Origin: an archaeon
GTDB taxonomy: Archaea > Nanobdellota > Nanobdellia > Woesearchaeales > JAGVOV01
Assembly: GCA_020052545.1 (NCBI GenBank)
Contig: JAGVOV010000008.1
Coordinates: forward strand, 1 to 7,905
DNA length: 7,905 nt
Direction of reading: 5' to 3'
Shown here: one piece after another, positions 5,272 to 7,905 of the stretch
Position numbering within the stretch: the first letter of the stretch is position 1
Layout of the letters: every line of letters starts with the position of its first letter
Position numbers and translations under genes: made by a program
The notes under the pieces: generated by a model
The model's input: only the letters and a program-made list of their open reading frames with translations
What the model was told of the DNA's origin: nothing
The model's database searches: none

Positions 5272-5780
5272 AAAAGCACACAGTTCCATTCCAGAGAAAG
5301 CTGAAAGGCAAGACTGACTACAACAAGCGCCTCTATCTCTTGCAGTCAGGGAAACCAAGAGTGGCAATAAGGGGATCTGTAAAGAACATGCAGATCCAAT
5401 TGATACAATATGAGCCGAAAGGCGACAAAATAATTTTTACAGTCCACACTAGTGAGCTCAAGAAGCTCGGCTGGAATTTCGGCCTTGGGAATATACCAAG
5501 CGCATATCTTGCAGGCCTTCTGGCTGCAAAGAAAGCCAAGCAGAGCAAGATAGATGAGGCTATTGTGGACATAGGCATGCAGAGCTCTGTCAAGGGCGGC
5601 AGGATTTTTGCTGCTGTCAAGGGCCTGATAGATGGCGGCCTGAAAGTACCAGCATCGGAAGAGGCCTTCCCGAGCGCGGAAAGGCTGATAGGCAAGCACA
5701 TAGTGAATTATGCGAAAGGCAATGTAGCTAATCTTGAGAAAGAGTTCAGCGCAATGAAAGCCAAGATACTAGGAAATTAA
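5268..5780 (+). CDS. rpl18: Large-subunit ribosomal protein uL18
   Basis: This protein binds 5S rRNA in the central protuberance, beside uL5. It has 170 residues, somewhat shorter than many archaeal forms of about 190-200. Visible elements are an N-terminal basic segment VPFQRKLKGKTDYNKRL at 6-22, the KPRVAIRGSVKNMQIQLIQY strand pair at 29-48, and IPSAYLAGLLAAKKAK at 76-91. The conserved AIVDIGMQSSVKGGRIFAAVKG lies at 98-119, then LIDGGLKVPASEEAFPSAER at 120-139 and IVNYAKG at 145-151. The start overlaps eL19's stop as ATGA. An AGGG at 5257-5260 is the only purine run close by. The stop is followed by TAA-A-ATG spacing to uS5, with AGGAAA just before. Confidence 0.95.
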   Translation: MKKHTVPFQRKLKGKTDYNKRLYLLQSGKPRVAIRGSVKNMQIQLIQYEPKGDKIIFTVHTSELKKLGWNFGLGNIPSAYLAGLLAAKKAKQSKIDEAIVDIGMQSSVKGGRIFAAVKGLIDGGLKVPASEEAFPSAERLIGKHIVNYAKGNVANLEKEFSAMKAKILGN

Positions 5781-5781
5781 A

Positions 5782-6582
5782 ATGACAAAAAAGATCAAAA
5801 CAGAAGTTGAGGAAGAAGTTATCGCGCCTTCAGCGGTCATAGAGGAAGAGAAGGCAGCGCCACAGGAGATCTTGCAGAAAGTTAAAACTACCGTGAATCT
5901 TGATTCATGGAATCCAAAGACAAGCCTTGGCAAGAAGGTCAAGGAAGGTCAGATAAAGGACATCGATGAGATACTTGACAACGGCCTCACGATACTTGAA
6001 GCCGAGATTGTCGATGCTCTCGTCCCTAACATAGAAGTCGATTTGCTTCTCATAGGGCAGTCAAAAGGAAAGTTTGGCGGCGGTCAGAGACGCGTCTTCA
6101 AGCAGACGCAGAAGAAGACCAAAGAAGGCAACAAGCCGAGCTTCTCGACATTCGCTGTTGTCGGCAACAGAAATGGTTACGTTGGCATAGGCTACGGAAA
6201 ATCAAGAGACACAGTGCCGGCAAGAGAGAAGGCAACAAGGAATGCCAAGCTTGACCTAATGAAGATAAAAAGAGGATCAGGTAGCTGGGAAGGTCAGAGC
6301 ACAAAGGCGCACAGCATCCCTTTCACCATAACGGGCAAATCTGGCTCGGTCATAGTCAAGCTGATGCCAGCTCCAAGAGGTACAGGGCTCGTTGTGCCGA
6401 GAGAGGTGGCGAAGATACTTGCGCTTGCAGGCATACAGGATGTATGGAGCAAGACGCTTGGCCAGACAGTGAGCAGGAATAATCTCATACTGGCGACGAA
6501 GAAGGCGCTTCAGCAGCTCATGGAACTGAAAGTGAAGCATGAGTACAAAGAGAGCATGACATTCATAGAGGGAAACGAATAA
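5782..6582 (+). CDS. rps5: Small-subunit ribosomal protein uS5
   Basis: A 30S protein involved in decoding accuracy and mRNA entry. It has 266 residues. The first 38 or so form an acidic, probably disordered extension rich in Glu. Then comes the archaeal/eukaryotic block WNPKTSLGKKVKEGQI at 43-58 and LTILEAEIVDALVP at 69-82. The double-stranded-RNA-binding-like S5 domain carries FAVVGNRNGYVGIGYGKSR at 124-142 and PAREKATRNAK at 146-156. The C-terminal domain has SGSVIVKLMPAPRGTGLV at 187-204 and LALAGIQDVWSKT at 213-225. Two features stand out. A basic insertion at about 103-120 (RRVFKQTQKKTKEGNKPS) lengthens the loop before FAVVGN. The segment after GSWE at 167-170 reads GQSTKAHSIPF, without the Cys pair I recall in many archaeal homologues. 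Confidence 0.95.
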   Translation: MTKKIKTEVEEEVIAPSAVIEEEKAAPQEILQKVKTTVNLDSWNPKTSLGKKVKEGQIKDIDEILDNGLTILEAEIVDALVPNIEVDLLLIGQSKGKFGGGQRRVFKQTQKKTKEGNKPSFSTFAVVGNRNGYVGIGYGKSRDTVPAREKATRNAKLDLMKIKRGSGSWEGQSTKAHSIPFTITGKSGSVIVKLMPAPRGTGLVVPREVAKILALAGIQDVWSKTLGQTVSRNNLILATKKALQQLMELKVKHEYKESMTFIEGNE

Positions 6583-6583
6583 A

Positions 6584-6955
6584 ATGGCAAAAGTAGCTGT
6601 AGTCAGGATAAGGGGGACGGCCAAGGTCGCGGCAGGCACAGAATCGACTTTGGAGATGCTGAAGCTTTACAGAAGGAACTATTGCATTGTTGTAGAGAAC
6701 ACTCAAAGCAACATGGGTATGATAGTGAAGTGCAAGGATTTTGTGACATGGGGAGAGCTAGATGATGAGACTTACAAAGTCCTTGTTGAGAAGAAAGGCG
6801 AGAAAGATGGAGAAGGCAAGCTGAAGAAATTCTTCAGGATGAATCCTCCGATAGGCGGCTTTGAAAGAAAAGGAACGAAGAAAGCTTTCACTGTCGGCGG
6901 CGCTCTCGGCTTCAGGGGAGACAAGATAAATATACTGCTCAAGAAGATGATGTAA
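6584..6955 (+). CDS. rpl30: Large-subunit ribosomal protein uL30, short form
   Basis: A 50S rRNA-binding protein. The 123 residues contain the N-terminal ferredoxin-like core, with VAVVRIRGTAKVAAGTESTL at 4-23, LKLYRRNYCIVVENTQSNMG at 26-45, then MIVKCKDFVTWGELDDETY at 46-64. The archaeal C-terminal region is also recognisable: FRMNPPIGGFERKGTKKAF at 84-102 and then TVGGALGFRGDKINILLKKM. Archaeal uL30 commonly has about 150 residues. What is missing is the middle helical segment between the core and FRMNPP, here reduced to about 20 charged residues (VEKKGEKDGEGKLKK). The start lies one base after the uS5 stop, with GAGGG at 6568-6572. It ends at TAA-A-ATG before uL15. Confidence 0.94.
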   Translation: MAKVAVVRIRGTAKVAAGTESTLEMLKLYRRNYCIVVENTQSNMGMIVKCKDFVTWGELDDETYKVLVEKKGEKDGEGKLKKFFRMNPPIGGFERKGTKKAFTVGGALGFRGDKINILLKKMM

Positions 6956-6956
6956 A

Positions 6957-7409
6957 ATGCTGGGAAGAAGAAAGAAGAAAAGCGCGAGGATGCGCGGCGC
7001 GAAGACAACGCACGGCTATGGTTCAAAGAAGAAGCACAGAGGTTCAGGCCACACCGGAGGCGTAGGCAATGCAGGCTCAGGCAAGAGGGGAGACAGCAAG
7101 AAGCCGAGCTACTGGGCTGATCAGGATTATTACGGAAAGCACGGATTTTTCCATCACGGGTTGAAAGTCAAAGTAAATTCCATTAACATAAGAGACATTG
7201 AGCAGAACCTTAAGTCGTATCTTGTCAGGAAACTGGTCGAGGAAAAAAACGGGGTGTATTTTGTTGACTTGAAGCATCTTGGCTTCAACAAGCTGCTCGG
7301 CTCCGGGAAAGTGACTATGAAGTTCAATATCACGACAGAATTCGCATCGAAGAATGTTGTTGAGAAAGTCAAGGAAGCTGGCGGAGAAGTCACAGTCGCT
7401 TCCAGCTAA
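6957..7409 (+). CDS. rpl15: Large-subunit ribosomal protein uL15
   Basis: A 150-residue late-assembly 23S rRNA-binding protein of the 50S subunit. The N-terminal third is an extended glycine/lysine-rich arm, as in all members: RRKKKSARMRGAKTTHGYGS at 4-23, followed by KKKHRGSGHTGGVGNAGSGK at 24-43. The archaeal YYGKHGFFHHG motif follows at 58-68. The globular part has NSINIRDIEQNLKSYL at 74-89, VYFVDLKHLGFNKLLGSGKV at 100-119, and the conserved VVEKVKEAGGEV at 134-145. Length is normal for the archaeal family. It is the last ribosomal protein before secY, as usual. The start follows uL30 at the TAA-A-ATG spacing with no evident Shine-Dalgarno sequence. Confidence 0.96.
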   Translation: MLGRRKKKSARMRGAKTTHGYGSKKKHRGSGHTGGVGNAGSGKRGDSKKPSYWADQDYYGKHGFFHHGLKVKVNSINIRDIEQNLKSYLVRKLVEEKNGVYFVDLKHLGFNKLLGSGKVTMKFNITTEFASKNVVEKVKEAGGEVTVASS

Positions 7410-7415
7410 GGTTGA
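7410..7415 (+). promoter_or_regulatory. Weak Shine-Dalgarno-like site GGTTGA for secY
   Basis: GGTTGA follows directly on the uL15 TAA and ends three bases before the secY ATG at 7419. It resembles GGTGA with one inserted T. The nine-base gap between uL15 and secY is the largest in the window. Pairing to 16S rRNA is only suggested by similarity. Confidence 0.4.
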
Positions 7416-7418
7416 AAA

Positions 7419-7905
7419 ATGTCATTCATTGACAGCATAATAAATAACCTGCCGGAAGTACAAGGTCCTACACAGAAGACACTTTCTTTCAAGGAGAAAT
7501 TGAAATGGACTGGCATAGTGCTGCTTATCTTCTTTGTCTTGAGCATAATCCCTTTGTATGGCCTGGGAGAAGCCCCATTGGAGCAGTTCAAGTTCCTCTC
7601 ATTGATTCTTGGCGCGTCATTCGGAAGCCTTATCTCTTTAGGAATAGGCCCGATAGTCACGGCCTCCATAGTGCTGCAGCTCTTGAATGGCTCAGGCATA
7701 ATGAAGTTTGATCTGACAAGCCACGAGGGAAAGAGGCGCTTCCAAGGCATACAGAAGATACTTTCATTCTTCTTCATCCTTTTCGAGGCCTCGATCTACG
7801 TCTTCCTTGGCGGATTGGCGCCTTCAACAATATACCTTGGGACGCCAAGCTACTTGATGATAGAGCTTCTGCTCGTCTTCCAGCTCTGCCTTGGCGGCAT
7901 CCTGG
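7419..7905 (+). CDS. secY: Preprotein translocase subunit SecY (partial, runs off right edge)
   Basis: SecY forms the protein-conducting channel of the cytoplasmic membrane with SecE and Sec-beta. The open frame begins at ATG 7419 and continues to the window end, giving 162 residues of a protein usually about 450-500 long. The N-terminus shows the cytosolic helix with LPEVQGPTQKTLSFKEKLKW at 11-30, then TM1 at about 31-49 (LLIFFVLSIIPLYG). The plug and TM2 region follows at 57-89 (LISLGIGPIVTASIVLQLL at 71-89). The cytosolic loop with SHEGKRRFQGIQK at 101-113 leads into TM3 at about 114-133, and another hydrophobic stretch begins at about 147. Its place directly after uL15 is the normal archaeal and bacterial arrangement. 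The remaining helices must lie to the right. Confidence 0.96.
   Translation, partial: MSFIDSIINNLPEVQGPTQKTLSFKEKLKWTGIVLLIFFVLSIIPLYGLGEAPLEQFKFLSLILGASFGSLISLGIGPIVTASIVLQLLNGSGIMKFDLTSHEGKRRFQGIQKILSFFFILFEASIYVFLGGLAPSTIYLGTPSYLMIELLLVFQLCLGGIL

Noticed and set aside
7381..7418. Terminator or promoter between uL15 and secY
   Set aside because: The gap is only nine bases, with no hairpin or T-run and no TATA-like box that I can see; secY is most likely co-transcribed.
1..7905. An undescribed biological system hidden in the window
   Set aside because: Every stretch is accounted for by well-known ribosomal protein, initiation factor, RNase P and translocase genes in the standard archaeal order. 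No unassigned gene or sizeable non-coding region remains.

Overview
The window is an uninterrupted piece of an archaeal ribosomal-protein supercluster (S10/spc type). All 19 genes lie on the + strand and nearly every base is coding; the largest gap between genes is 9 bases. Archaeal or eukaryotic-only families (eS4, eL32, eL19), the RNase P protein Rpp29/Pop4, a SUI1-type aIF1 and archaeal-type versions of the universal ribosomal proteins make the domain assignment firm. Several proteins are shortened or remodelled relative to the euryarchaeal forms I remember: uS17 lacks the N-terminal Cys/His stretch, uL30 is short, and uS5 has a basic insertion and lacks a Cys pair. With the extreme compaction this suggests a DPANN-type archaeon, perhaps Woesearchaeota/Pacearchaeota-like. 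That placement is inference from memory and is only moderately secure.

Layout: 1-117 is the C-terminal tail of uS3, made of a perfect 12-base tandem repeat encoding KKED. Then come uL29, translation initiation factor aIF1, RNase P component 1, uS17, uL14, uL24, eS4, uL5, uS14, uS8, uL6, eL32, eL19, uL18, uS5, uL30, uL15, and the first 162 codons of secY, which runs off the right edge. This is the standard archaeal order. I see no RNA gene, mobile element, CRISPR array, promoter or terminator inside it, and no gene-free stretch of even 20 bases.

The genes supply both ribosomal subunits (small: uS3, uS17, eS4, uS14, uS8, uS5; large: uL29, uL14, uL24, uL5, uL6, eL32, eL19, uL18, uL30, uL15), start-codon selection (aIF1), tRNA 5' maturation (Rpp29) and the protein-translocation pore (SecY). 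They are probably made from one long polycistronic mRNA.

There is no sign of a new biological system here. The points most worth a second look are the stereotyped junction TAA-A-ATG (eight exact cases and two variants among 18 junctions), the uncorrupted repeat in the uS3 tail, and lineage-type changes in uS17, uS14, uS5 and uL30.
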